A stretch of 64,000 nt of DNA, from positions 7,068,001 to 7,132,000 of the forward strand of contig CM042982.1 in NCBI GenBank assembly GCA_023678885.1. The letters run 5' to 3'. The notes below the pieces were generated by a model. It had not been told where the DNA came from, made no database searches, and was given only the letters and a program-made list of their open reading frames with translations. Origin of the DNA: Pogostemon cablin (Eukaryota; Streptophyta; Magnoliopsida; Lamiales; Lamiaceae). Below are positions 23,198 through 34,205 of the stretch, one piece after another (the first letter of the stretch is position 1; the number at the start of each line of letters is the position of its first letter). Made by a program: the position numbers and the translations under genes.

Positions 23198-25275
23198 GTC
23201 AAATTTTTGTGTGAGAATGGCTATCGTTCTAGAGACTGAAAAATATTAATGTTTTTAATAAAAATATTATATTTGATCAATAAAAAGATAATAATTATTT
23301 ATTTAACTTTTTAATAAATAATTAGTAAATAAAGAAATATTAATATTTTTAATAAAAAATAATACTCATCTTATTTAAAAAAAATATATTGAAGGGACAC
23401 ACAATACATCTTATGTGATACCGTGTTAGGTAAGTCCTTACGTGGATAAAATGTGATAACATCATTAACAAAAAACATACTCAATTAATGAAAAGTAATA
23501 ATGGTGCAGTGAACTATTTTATTAATAATTTATAATATAAATAAAAAGTAGTAATATTTTATAGCAAAAGTAATAATTCTTATAATATAATATAATATAA
23601 TATAATATTATATACTAAAGGAGTGTTTTGATTTTATTAGGTGGTATCATGGGAGTAATTTAGGGATGATGTGGAATTTTATTAGAATTTTTATTTTTTA
23701 ATAAACTTGTCAAACTTGCTAAGGAATGAGAGTATTGGTAGTTTATTTGACAACCAAACTTGATAAGGAAGGAAAGAGTGGATACATTATTTCACAACCA
23801 ATCAAAATATATATTTTTGTCTTAATTAAAAATTTATCTAAATCTTAATTTATTTTAATTTTTTTTAATTTTGAATCGTTTTTAAGTAAAATTATATCAA
23901 ATTAATCGGTATCACACGATCTTCAATTTAACATCCACATTGCTAATATAATATAATTGGAGTAATATTATTCTCAAATTACATTAATATCTTTTTTAAT
24001 TTTTGTTATACTTGGAGGGGAAAGTTTTAATGAGGTGTAAGGATGATATGTAATTTTTATATTTATTTTATTTTTATTTAAGTTTATAATAAATTAAAAT
24101 AAATAATTAAATAAAATAATTATGGACAAATTTGATTGGTAGTGTACACACAAGAATAGAAAATTAATGTTAAAAGTTATCAATAAACATTCAATCACAT
24201 TCTTTATATTTTATTTTATTTTTTAAAAATCTATTTCATCCAAATTTTTAAAAGTTTATAACTTTTAAAAATTAAGTTTATTATGAATAAAAATTATATC
24301 ATATTAATTTTTTTTACGATCTTTAAAACGACATGCATAGTGATATATATAGAAGACAATTTTAACTATATAATTAAAAGATGAATATTTATATATTATG
24401 AGATGAGATAATTATATATTTAATTAATAGTTATAAATTTTATTTAACCATCTTTGTTAAATATTTATTTAAAATAATATAATTTAATTTATATTTAATT
24501 AATAACAATGTAATTTTTGGCTAATTATTCTGCTCACAGGAGCACCGTGCACCCACTTTAAAAAATGTATACAATTATGAATAAAAATGTATATACTGTG
24601 TGATTTTCTGTTGGTTTTTTTAATGAAAAATTTAAAAAAAAAACTATATAATCAATACTTCTATACAAATTTGAATTAAAACTTATATACATGTAGATGC
24701 AATGTGCATTTGGGTGCACCAAATATCAATTTTTTTCATAAAAGCGATAACAAATGTTCTGTTCCACTTAAAAAAATATATTAATATTTAATTATTATAC
24801 CTTAACAATGTTAAAGTCAATTATAATTATTCTTATTTTAATATTTAATTGAAAATACATTTTTAGATTGATATTTTTAAGACATGTTTTAATAAAATTA
24901 ATTATGAAAAATATTTTATATCTATGTTTAACCCTTAAAATTATGTAAATTCCTAAAATTTCAGTTGTGTGTTATAATCATGTCTGTATGCGTGCATGAG
25001 AATGATTTATGAAGATTTAGAAATAATTCTTTATTCGCATATTTTGATATCAACAATCTTCATGAATTTTTTCATTGCTCCAAGCGAATATATTGTTCGG
25101 GTACTCCAATCAAATATACAATATGTTGTTCGAAATACTCTAATCAAACACAATATGAAATTTTAATTATTAGGATATTTATGTCTTACTAATTATAAAC
25201 ATTTTAACTTAATTATTTTTTAGTACGTTTAACAAATTTGGAGGTACAAATAGCCGACTCCATAAAAAATTGGTT
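23198..25275. other. Very AT-rich non-coding DNA, probable body of a degenerate Helitron
   Basis: It has no coding segment. It contains a TATAA repeat near 23580-23610, then TATACTAAAGGAGTGTTTTG (from 23611), which resembles a Helitron 5' start, and it runs to the Helitron-like 3' end at 25305. 24527-24725 looks like a further member of the 22847 repeat family. 24386-24520 is clearly similar to 61775-61915. Confidence 0.4.
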
Positions 25276-25277
25276 AT

Positions 25278-25305
25278 CCCGCGTATTACGCGGGCTTCGT
25301 ACTAG
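25278..25305 (+). mobile_element. Helitron-type 3' terminus
   Basis: A perfect 6-bp GC-rich hairpin CCCGCG-TATTA-CGCGGG (25278-25294) is followed after seven bases by CTAG (25302-25305) and then T. This hairpin plus CTRR next to T is the classic 3' end of plant Helitrons. The same 3'-flank phrase (GTTTAACAAATTTGGAG) recurs near 37030-37060 without the hairpin. Confidence 0.65.
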
Positions 25306-25382
25306 TAAAAAGTAATAATAAAAGATGTAAAAGTTTATGTAAGACGCTCCACTTGTCAAATAATAAATTATGTGGTTTTACA

Positions 25383-25796
25383 TATTGGGATAAATAGATC
25401 CTCATTCATTCCTAAGAGACAAATAAAGAAGAGCATATAAAGCACAACACAATAATTTACAAGGAAAACTTCAAAATCGGAGAAAAATCACGGACTGAGA
25501 AAATACCACTATGTGAAAATTTTGTACAATCATACAGAATTTCTCTCTCCCGATCACAATCCCTACACTCTTACAAATCTTTGATTAATTCACACATTTC
25601 TCTTAATTCTCACAACCAAAAACACAATAAAGGAATTTAAATAGAATCAAACACAAAAATTAAAGTGTACTTCATTGGTGCATTTAACATCAAAATCAGG
25701 GACCTCCTTAAATAGCATAAGAATTTCTCACCTTTTGATCTCTCATCCGATGTGAACAAAAAAACAGCCACTTTTATATTTGACAAAAGACCAACA
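25383..25796 (-). repeat. 3' LTR of the copia-type element
   Basis: Left-hand copy in window coordinates. It matches 26971-27383 and the partial copy at 63611-64000 (shared phrases GATCCTCATT, TCCAAAATCGGAG / CAAAATCGGAG, ACAATCA-ACAGAATTTCTC). Confidence 0.88.
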
Positions 25797-26955
25797 ATCT
25801 CCACCTTGGCAAAAGAAAAAAAAGACTCATTGTCTATACCGATAATCTATTCTCAATCCCGAAAATCCCTTCGAATCAACCATTCTAAGAATCTTTGTCT
25901 TCACTAACAATTCATTCTCTATCCCGAGAATCCTACTCCACTATATGAGTAGACCACTTAGAATCAACAATTCTAAGACTTTCTTGCAGCACATATCGAA
26001 AAGACCTGCTGATATTTATGGTGCTACTTCCAGCACTTGGCTACCCCTGGAAGTACATCAGCCATTGATATACATCCACCACACACCTGACACCACCTGC
26101 CAAGTCAATGTCTATGTGCAAACTTGTGGACTAGCTAATATTATTAGCTCATTTTCCATGACAACTGAACATGTCATAGGGATCCCCAATAATATTAACT
26201 CAACATTCAGAGTTGTTGCTGCACCAACTCTTCCTTGACTAGCAACGTCAACATTGCTCCATCTTAAGCAATTACCGTGTTATTGCTTCACCTTGAGCAA
26301 AAACTATCACTGTACCGTTATGATATCACTGCCCTTACCGCCAAGCAACACTAGGTTTGTCCGAACTCTTTTTCTACTGAAAGTGTCGTCACTTGAAGCC
26401 GATTCCAATTCTCCAGAATTCACGATGCTTTCCCACTTGTCGGCCCTCTACTCTTTACTGATCTAGCGCCCCCGATACCAAGTACCACATCGTCATCTTT
26501 CCCGTTGAATCGCCGCTTCTCCAAGCTACCATTCACTACCGAAAAACGCATTCCTTTCAACCTCCTTGAGCCGACCTCCATTCCTTTCAAACCTCCTTGA
26601 ACCGACATCCATGCAAAACCTCATGTCGTTGTTAAGCCAACTCCACCATCATGAGTCCCAACAATTCACATTGCTGCAGGTCCAAGAACTCTGCCAAAAG
26701 CTGCTGTCCCGCAAATCCTACCCCTTGCCACGCCACTGTCGCCACAATCCGGCGCATTTCACCGCAAGAAAGAGATGCCACCGCATCAGGCTGATCTTCT
26801 GACCCCCCTTGTGCCACTAGCTTCTCCCACTTCTCTCATGCCACCCTTAGCCTAATGAATAACCCTCTTCCTCTCATAAAGTCTTTTCTGATGTGGAAGG
26901 TCAGACTATGCTGCAACCACAGAGCATACTAAGAACTTTATAAGCGCCCAAACAG

Positions 26956-26968
26956 GGCTCTGATACCA
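26956..26968 (-). other. Primer-binding site of the LTR element
   Basis: The minus strand reads TGGTATCAGAGCC, the standard plant PBS pairing with the 3' end of initiator tRNA-Met. Confidence 0.85.
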
Positions 26969-26970
26969 CT

Positions 26971-27383
26971 TGTTGGGATAAGCAGATCCTCATTCATTCC
27001 TAAGGGACAAATAAAGAAGAGCATAAAAAGAAAAACACAAAAATTTACGTGGAAAACTCCAAAATCGGAGAAAACACACGGACCGAAAAAATACCACTAT
27101 GTGAAAAATTTGTACAATCACACAGAATTTCTCTCCCCCGACCCAAATTCCTATACTTTTACAAACCTTTGACTAATTCACACCTTTCTCTCTATTCTCA
27201 CAACCGAGAATACAAGAAAGGAATTTAAATAGAATCAAATACAAAGATTAAAGTGTATTTGATTATTGCACTTAACATCAAAACCAGAGACCTCCTTAAA
27301 TAGCATAAGAATTCCTCCCCTTTTGATCTCCCATTTGATATAGACAAAAAAAAACCTTTTTTATATTTGACAAAAGACCAACA
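26971..27383 (-). repeat. 5' LTR of the copia-type element
   Basis: Begins TGTTGGGATAAGCAGATCC and ends GACAAAAGACCAACA in + orientation; it is followed directly by the TSD TTACA. Confidence 0.88.
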
Positions 27384-28162
27384 TTACAGCCAATTGGTCT
27401 AAGAAATGGAAAAGAGATGTTTCTAATTCATCAAAATGTGAAGCTTTTTCTACATTCATATGATCGGCTAAAGTGAATCGGTATTGGCAAGCATTCGCTA
27501 AAAGGTAACCAGCTGATAGCTAGTTTACAGGGTAACCAGCCAGCTATAGGAAAAGCAGGCTAAAGGGCTACTTGAAATTTGGTTTAGCGGTTTCACTTGA
27601 TAGCAGCTGATGATTAAGATAAGATACAATGTTAGCATTTAAGTAAGAAAGAATAACTCTTAAATCACCTTTATATTTATTTATAAAATAAAGAATATAT
27701 ATTAAATTTAAATTTTATCTCGACCCTTTTCACTTTTAAAACTTCATACTTTATATACTCAATTTCCTATATTTATTTATTTATATATTTTATTCATCCA
27801 ATTATATAATTATATTATAATTTATTAAATACTTTATTGTATATTTCATAGTTTCCAATAAAATTACTATGAGAAATTGCAAACTAATTAATAAATTTAA
27901 TTTTAAAAAAAATTATTAGCTCTCTAACTTTGAAGGGTGAAAAAAAACCTTAAAAGTTATAATAGAGAACTTGCTGGGTTTAAATTTTTTTTTGAGATTT
28001 ATCCTTTAAGTTTACTAAAAATTGTGTTTAAAAAAATCCTATTAAAAATGCTCTAATAGCTCTAATATGAATATTGATATAAGGAAATAATTTGAATGAG
28101 AAACTTTGTCCAGTAGGAGAGAGTATTTGAATTAATAGGAATAATTTTTTTGGTAAGTAATA

Positions 28163-28440
28163 CTCTCTCTCCTATGAAGACGCTTCATATGATGTTTAAG
28201 AAAAATTATTCTTTTTTTTTACAAATTTTTTTGACTTGGAGTATTGTTATATTTTTAGATAATAAAAAAATATATAAAATAATAGTATACGTGTAAAAAA
28301 AATACGTGTAAAAAAATAATGATAAATTTGTAATTAAAATAACTTTAGACTATGTTGGATAAATTAATCTATTATTTTTTAGGTGGGAAATATTTTGCGG
28401 GACAAATAAATAAAGAAAGTGTGAAGGGGTTGAAGGGAGT
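28163..28440. mobile_element. Stowaway-like MITE
   Basis: Ends CTCTCTCTCCTATGAAGA... and ...GTTGAAGGGAG with flanking TA on both sides (28161-28162, 28441-28442). The interior is AT-rich and non-coding. Confidence 0.6.
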
Positions 28441-29118
28441 ATAACCCTTTTAGAAATATTTTCAATCTAAGGCCTGAAAAGTAGGAAAACTATCAATTTG
28501 GGGTCGAATTATTTTTTCAATCGATTAAGGGTCTAAATTATATAAAACTATAAATTTACAGCCTTAATTTATCATATATTTTCTCCTATTTTATCAATTT
28601 AAATTTGAATTCAGACACTGAATTGACAGTCTTGTATAATTCAAAATTAATCGATAGAATAAATAATTCAATCCCAAAATAAGAGTTTATCCAATTTTCA
28701 TATATTAAACAATAAACTCCTTTTTGATATGCAATGAAATTACTTTAATATCCTTATATATATTTATAATTTAAGTATTTATATCTCATTTCACTATTAT
28801 CTTACTTAAATTAAATCTTTTTTTTTTCAAAACGGATGGTTTTTAATAAGATTTTTTCTAAAATCTTATTATTAAATATATACATATAAAAATAAAATCT
28901 AAATTTCTAATTTGGTCTTTAATTTTCCTCTATCTTTTCTATTTACTACATTTAAATTTTAATTTTAACTGCTTAATTAATATATTTTTTTATTTTAATC
29001 ATGAAATTGAAAATAATGTTGCTGCTTGATCGGGGTCACTAGATGTTCCACTAGATGGAAAAATATTTATTCCACCAAATTTTAATACACTAAAATGAAT
29101 GACGCCTCAGCATTGCTA

Positions 29119-29319
29119 GGCACGGGATGTCCTGTGACACTTTGATATGACATCACTTGTAACATCTTTTAATAGAGTGACACGTAGCAGGTTGAATAAG
29201 TCCTTACCCCTAAGGGTTTATTCGTTAGGATATAATATCTCTTATTTCTCCTACGTGTCACTCATTTAATGGAGTGACACAAGAAATGTCACACAAAAGT
29301 GTCACAGGAGATCCATGCC
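29119..29319. mobile_element. 201-bp inverted-repeat element with 9-bp target duplication
   Basis: The termini GGCACGGGATGTCCTGTGACACT and reversed GGCATGGATCTCCTGTGACACT agree closely. Flanks GCATTGCTA (29110-29118) and GCATTGCCA (29320-29328) match at 8 of 9 positions. A second internal inverted pair, GAGTGACACGTAG and CTACGTGTCACTC, makes the whole element a near-complete foldback. The 9-bp duplication suggests a Mutator-like origin. Confidence 0.7.
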
Positions 29320-30012
29320 GCATTGCCAACACCTATTGTATTTTTATTGCTTCTGTTTTTCTACTGATTAGTAAGTTATTAATAAATTATTAAAATATAT
29401 TTATGTTATTTAGAAAATATTAAATGAAAGTTGATCAAGTGGCCGAAGATGATCAGGATTCCGGAAGCATGCAAGAATCTAAACTTTAATATTGAATTAT
29501 TATGTCAATTAAGTAATTATTATTTTATACAGTGTAATGTTGATTTATCTCATAAGTCATAATTGTACAAGTTACTTTAAAATTAAAATTATATTTTTAT
29601 TTTTATTTTATATTTAGAAAAAGATAAGATAAGAAGATGGGAGAGATAAGGAAGCAGGATAAAGATTAGCAAAGAGCCATAAATGAATAGGGATAGTGAT
29701 AATTACGTACAAGACATCGGACAACCTATATCAAATATCAATTTCAAGACAACTTTATTCGTCTCAAAATATATAAATAAATAATTTAAGTTTTTGTGAT
29801 GTTAATTTCAAAACCCACTTGTACAACATTTTCATGAACATCACATCCTACACGCCCAATTATTCTTACAGAGTTTATTTTTTATGAATAATTTGCAATC
29901 ACTCAAGTGTTAAGTTATTCTCCTCATTATTTTCAATAACTTATTAGGGTGTGTGATAGTACTCACGTCATTATAATTTAAATTTTATTTTACTAGCAAA
30001 AACTCTGTTTAT

Positions 30013-30339
30013 CAGTGACGTGACGGATCCAGAAAATCGCGGTGGGATGGGCTAAGTTTATTGAAAAAAAAATTAAAAAATAATATATATATATATAATT
30101 TAATAAGATATATTTATTTTTTAGCTTCATTTCGATGGGCTTAATATATTTTTGGGTTGGGCTAAACTTAAAAACACAAAGAAGAATTCTATATATTTAT
30201 TTTTCAGTTTCATTTGAGTGAGCTAAAAATATTTTTGGGATGAGCTAAACTTAAAAACACAAATTATTTATAAATTATTTATATATGATATAATGGGCTT
30301 TTGGGGATAGGATGGCTGCCCCACATACATACGCCACTG
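30013..30339. mobile_element. 327-bp non-autonomous DNA element with CAGTG/CACTG ends
   Basis: Left end CAGTGACGTGACGGATCC, right end reversed CAGTGGCGTATGTATGTGGG; flanked by TTTAT on both sides (30008-30012, 30340-30344). Internal GGGCTAA...TTTTTGGG-type phrases are repeated. The superfamily is uncertain because the duplication is only 5 bp. Confidence 0.6.
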
Positions 30340-30944
30340 TTTATGTTGATTAATGGATTATGAGGAAGAATTTTAAATTTACATAATCGTGGTATTATAT
30401 TTCTTGATTCTGTTGCGCAAATTCCTACGCACTTTTCTTATGAATTCTTATGAATTTATGCACTCTCTTTTTTTTTCTTTTTTTTAATAAAAAATATGTA
30501 CATAAATTCATTAAAGGGGAGCATACTTTGAATTTATCCTTTATTTATATAAGTTAATAATAATTTCACCTATATATATATCAATATATGCAATATATGC
30601 AAATGATTGTGGATTGGTTAATATAAGGTTTCTCTCCAACCTTATTATTTTTTAGATATAAAAGTTATCATCATTATATATGATAATTATTACTTTTATC
30701 CATGATGATTTTGCACTTTCTTAAACATTATTCAAGAATTCTATTACTACAAGATGTTTACAATTTGCCAGTGCACAAGAATAACAATTTACATACATAA
30801 ACGTAATACTTTAATATATAATTCATTGTAATATCGATTTGTGTAATAGTGTACAATGTGATACTAAATCGACTCTAATCACCAAATAAAATCATGACAT
30901 TTTCATCATATGTGATGTAATGATTTATCTTATTCAACTCAACA

Positions 30945-31535
30945 ATATTTAAAGGTAAATTATCAAAACTTCCTTCTAAATTTATCCAAACTACGAAATA
31001 AATTATATGGTTTAAAAAACTATCAATTACCCAATTTAACTTGTTTTCTATTTGAATATTGATATAAATATTTTTTTTTAAATAAAGAGGGAAACAAATG
31101 ACATTAATACTCATGAATTTAATATTATATTTTTAAATTTCACTTTTTTTTAAATTTTTTTTAAATGTAGAACATTGGGATAGAGGAATTTTTTTTTTCC
31201 ATGTTAAAAAAAATCTTTCTAATCCAGGTCTTGAAATTTTAAAAATAAAAATAAAAAATAAATAAATAGTGAAATTTAAAAATACAATGTTAAATATATG
31301 AATAATAATATCATTTTCATGTTAAAATAATATCTCTAATCCTAATTTTCTACATTTAAAAAAATAAAAAAAATAGTGAAATTTAAAAATATTACTGAAT
31401 TTTGTTGTAATTTCTACCCTTCTTTATTTTAAGAAAAAATGATATTTTTGTTAATACTCAAATAGAAAAACAAGTTAAATGAGGTAATTGGTAATTTTTT
31501 TAAATTAGGAGTAAATTTTTGTAATTTATCCAATA
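30945..31535. repeat. Long imperfect inverted repeat, AT-rich
   Basis: The left arm (AATATTTAAAGGTAAATTATC... onward to AAACTTGTTTTCTATTTGA-like text at about 31035) is mirrored at 31460-31535 (CAAATAGAAAAACAAGTTAAA, GTAATTTATCCAATATTT). The centre holds two diverged copies of GTGAAATTTAAAAATA. Probably an old foldback transposon; no coding. Confidence 0.55.
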
Positions 31536-32847
31536 TTTAAATGTGAAAGAATGGTGCAGGAAGTAAGGTGAAATTAAAGTTGAATTAGTGATTCACGTTA
31601 TAATGAGGGTATGGATACTTTAAATAAATTAGATTGTGATTGCTTTCCCAATTTGTGAAATGTATCATTAAAATATTGTTAAGTCTTACGTTTCTCCGCA
31701 TATAGTGGAGATTATTTGGCTTTTGAGATCTGCCATGTGGTACTTTTTATAAAATGTTGCTATCAAATCCTTTTAATTTATTGCTGCCCTGCCTAACCAT
31801 CTTACTAATATTTCACAATAGCTATTATACCATCCAATTTCCGACGTCTGTCATTAATTATATTCCCACTATTCGCATATAAGGTGTCATTTTTTATTTT
31901 TTTTTAATGTAAATCGAGGGTGTTATTATTATTTACCGTGTAGTTAATTGTTGTATTAACGGAATGTTTGAGTCCCACAATTTATTGAATTGTATAAAAA
32001 ATTTGTGTGAATTTCGTATGTTTATTTATAAAAAAAAATTGAGATTCTTTGAGCGCACTCAAAAAATGACAAATCAAAACTTTGTTGGTGGACGGAAAAA
32101 TATAATTCAAACATATGAGAGTATATGAAAATCCAATTATCTTTATGATTTTTAGAATAAAATAGTTTTCTCTGTGTTGCGTAACCTAAATGACACAAGA
32201 CATTAGACAAGTAATGGAAATGTATAATGAAAAGTTAGATGGTTGAGCATGATCAGTTATTTGAGGCATTGTATGATTATTGGATATCCCATTATATTTT
32301 ATGTTACATTTTTTATAATATATATTCATTAAATAAGTGATACATTTTTTTATTATATGCATTAAATAAGTAAAGTACTAGATGTGTAGTAGGAAATTTT
32401 CAACTTCTTTTCTGTTGATATTTTATGTTACATTTTATTATACGCATTAAATGAGTAAAATAATATATGTGTATTAGGAAAATTTCAACTTCTTTTGGGT
32501 AGATATTTTTCTTTGCGTATAGATTTTATCTTTCACTTCCGTGTTTAAAACGAAACGGCTTGGGTTAATGGACCGGAGGGGAACGAAAATTGAAGCAATA
32601 ATTAATCGTTCACAAACACAACAAAAAAAAAATTAAGAAACGAAAAATCATCACAATTCACAAAGTACAACTCGATCCACACAAGGTACTATACATAACT
32701 TCCAAGGAAAATCCCAGAGGGACAAAAACGAAATTTCCATGGACTGGAAACGCAAATAGCCCACACCCGAGGGACTAAACAAAAATAAAAACAGATTCGG
32801 TAAATTAAATCTGGTAATTACAGTTCAACCCCACGTGAATCAGATAA

Positions 32848-33204
32848 TCACAGTAAGTGAGAAGTAGAGAGAGAGCGAGAATTAATGGCAGGGGAGGCGG
32901 CATCCTGCAGAAGCTTTAGTGCGAGAGAGAGCTTTTGGGAGAGGGCGATTATCTGAGCCGTATATTCTCTGACATGATCGACGGCGTCGGCCTCGAGCTC
33001 TCCGAGCTGGCAGCAGAGGCGCTCCTCCGCCTCCTCCGCCACCTGCAGGCGCTCCCAGGCGCGCTGCAGCTCCACCTTCATCATCTCCTCCCTCTCCAGG
33101 CTCTTCTTCAGATCCTTCTCCAGCTCCTCATTTATCCGCCGCAGCACCTCCTGATTCTCCTCGCGGTGGTAGACGGAGCTCGGGACGGCGATGGTGGGGG
33201 CCAT
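32848..33204 (-). CDS. LSU: RESPONSE TO LOW SULFUR protein, copy 2 (118 aa)
   Basis: Intronless. The ATG at 33204 gives MAPTIAVPSSVYHREENQEV..., then LRRINEELEKDLKKSLEREE, the family hallmark VAEEAEERLCCQLGELEADAV and a C-terminal IIALSQKLSLALKLL heptad stretch. The frame stays open further upstream to 33255, but that part lies in the leader and is not family-like. The Cys after EERL is kept, unlike in copy 1. The two copies share the order LRR-NEELE-LKKSLEREE-MK-EL-RA, so they are local duplicates. A TATA box lies about 85 bp upstream. Expected role is as for copy 1: a small coiled-coil hub induced by low sulfur. Confidence 0.9.
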   Translation of the reverse strand: MAPTIAVPSSVYHREENQEVLRRINEELEKDLKKSLEREEMMKVELQRAWERLQVAEEAEERLCCQLGELEADAVDHVREYTAQIIALSQKLSLALKLLQDAASPAINSRSLSTSHLL

Positions 33205-33286
33205 GAGGAGAGAGAAATGAATGGGATGGGAAGAGAGAGAAGGTGGGCAGGGCAATGAAAGTTTGGAGTGGAGCAGTTGAGGGGTT

Positions 33287-33294
33287 CTTTATAG
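33287..33294 (-). promoter_or_regulatory. TATA box of LSU copy 2
   Basis: The minus strand reads TTCTATAAAGAAC, 83-90 bp upstream of the ATG, the same spacing class as in copy 1. Confidence 0.55.
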
Positions 33295-33964
33295 AAAGAT
33301 TCACAGGAAGTTGGAGTGGTCTTCGGCATCATCACATTACACCATGTGGGGTATCCACTCTAATCACCACCAATGCACTCTTTCAATATTTCTAAACTTT
33401 TTCTTGCAATGGCCAAATTTATGCCAAAACAGAATTCAAATTAGCAGATAAGCTCGGTTGAAAAAGGTCTTTTCACTCTCTCTTTTACCATTGCCCTGGG
33501 TATTTTACATTAATTAATTAATGTTATGTGTCAAATCTATTTTTAAAAATTAACCCCCACACGTAATTCATGAAATATTATTAATCTCGATTTAGGTTAT
33601 CCCCCTTCCAACCTTAAAATTTATGTTTTAAATTTTACTTTATCCCAATTAAGGTTTATATTTTATTTTTTATTAAGTGATATCCACATAAAATAATTAT
33701 TTATTTTACATAGGGTCCACACACATACTAATACAACTACACATTAAATATTATACAGTTGTATCTATTAAAATATTATATTTCTTATTTTCGATCCATA
33801 CAAAAAGTAAACGATTAACACACGTGAGATGGAAAGAGTATATAATATAAGAATAAATAGAGATAAGTTGGTATTTAAAGAAAATAAATAAATAAAATTG
33901 TGAAAAATTATGAATAAAGTATAAAAATATAAATAAAATTATTGAGAATCGATGAATAAAATAT

Positions 33965-34205
33965 GGCTAAAACTTGTATGCCTCCGGGGGCACCGTGAGT
34001 TCAGATATCATTTAGTATTAAATGGTGGAATATACCCTTTAGTATAATGATATGTACCCTTTAATTCCTGAAAATTTTAAAAAAAAATTAATGAGTGTAT
34101 ATCATTTAGAACAAAATGGTGTACCCTTATTAATTAAAGTGTATATATTGTAGAACAAAATTGTGTACCCTTAAACACTTTATGCACTCGGGACACAACA
34201 TACCA
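33965..34205. mobile_element. Member of the 22847-type Mutator-like repeat family
   Basis: Contains TTTAGTATTAAATGGT, GTACCCTTTAATTCCTGA, TAGAACAAAATGGTGTACCC and near-palindromic GC-rich ends (TGCCTCCGGGGGCACCG; CACTCGGGACACAACATACC). No clear target duplication was found. Confidence 0.55.

Larger units (their letters stand above)
25383..27383 (-). mobile_element. Short non-autonomous copia-type LTR retroelement (complete, with 5-bp TSD)
   Basis: Two LTRs, 25383-25796 (414 bp) and 26971-27383 (413 bp), are near-identical over most of their length and flank a 1.17-kb interior. The target duplication TTACA is at 25378-25382 and 27384-27388. Read on the minus strand, the primer-binding site TGGTATCAGAGCC (26968-26956, complementary to initiator tRNA-Met) sits two bases inside the 5' LTR, and a purine-rich AAGGTGGAGAT lies next to the 3' LTR, as in copia elements. 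LTR ends are TGTTGGG...CCAACA; the left copy starts TATTGGG. The interior encodes no recognisable gag, protease, integrase or reverse transcriptase, so it would rely on proteins from elsewhere. Confidence 0.88.

Noticed and set aside
25945..26238. 97-codon open frame inside the LTR element
   Set aside because: No gag, pol or other domain; lies between LTRs on the strand opposite to transcription of the element.
26420..26608. 62-codon frame on the sense strand of the LTR element
   Set aside because: Simple Gly/Arg/Lys composition without gag or zinc-knuckle motifs; too short to support.
33205..33255. Upstream in-frame extension of LSU copy 2
   Set aside because: Lies in the leader 30-80 bp below the TATA box and has no family similarity; ATG at 33204 is preferred.
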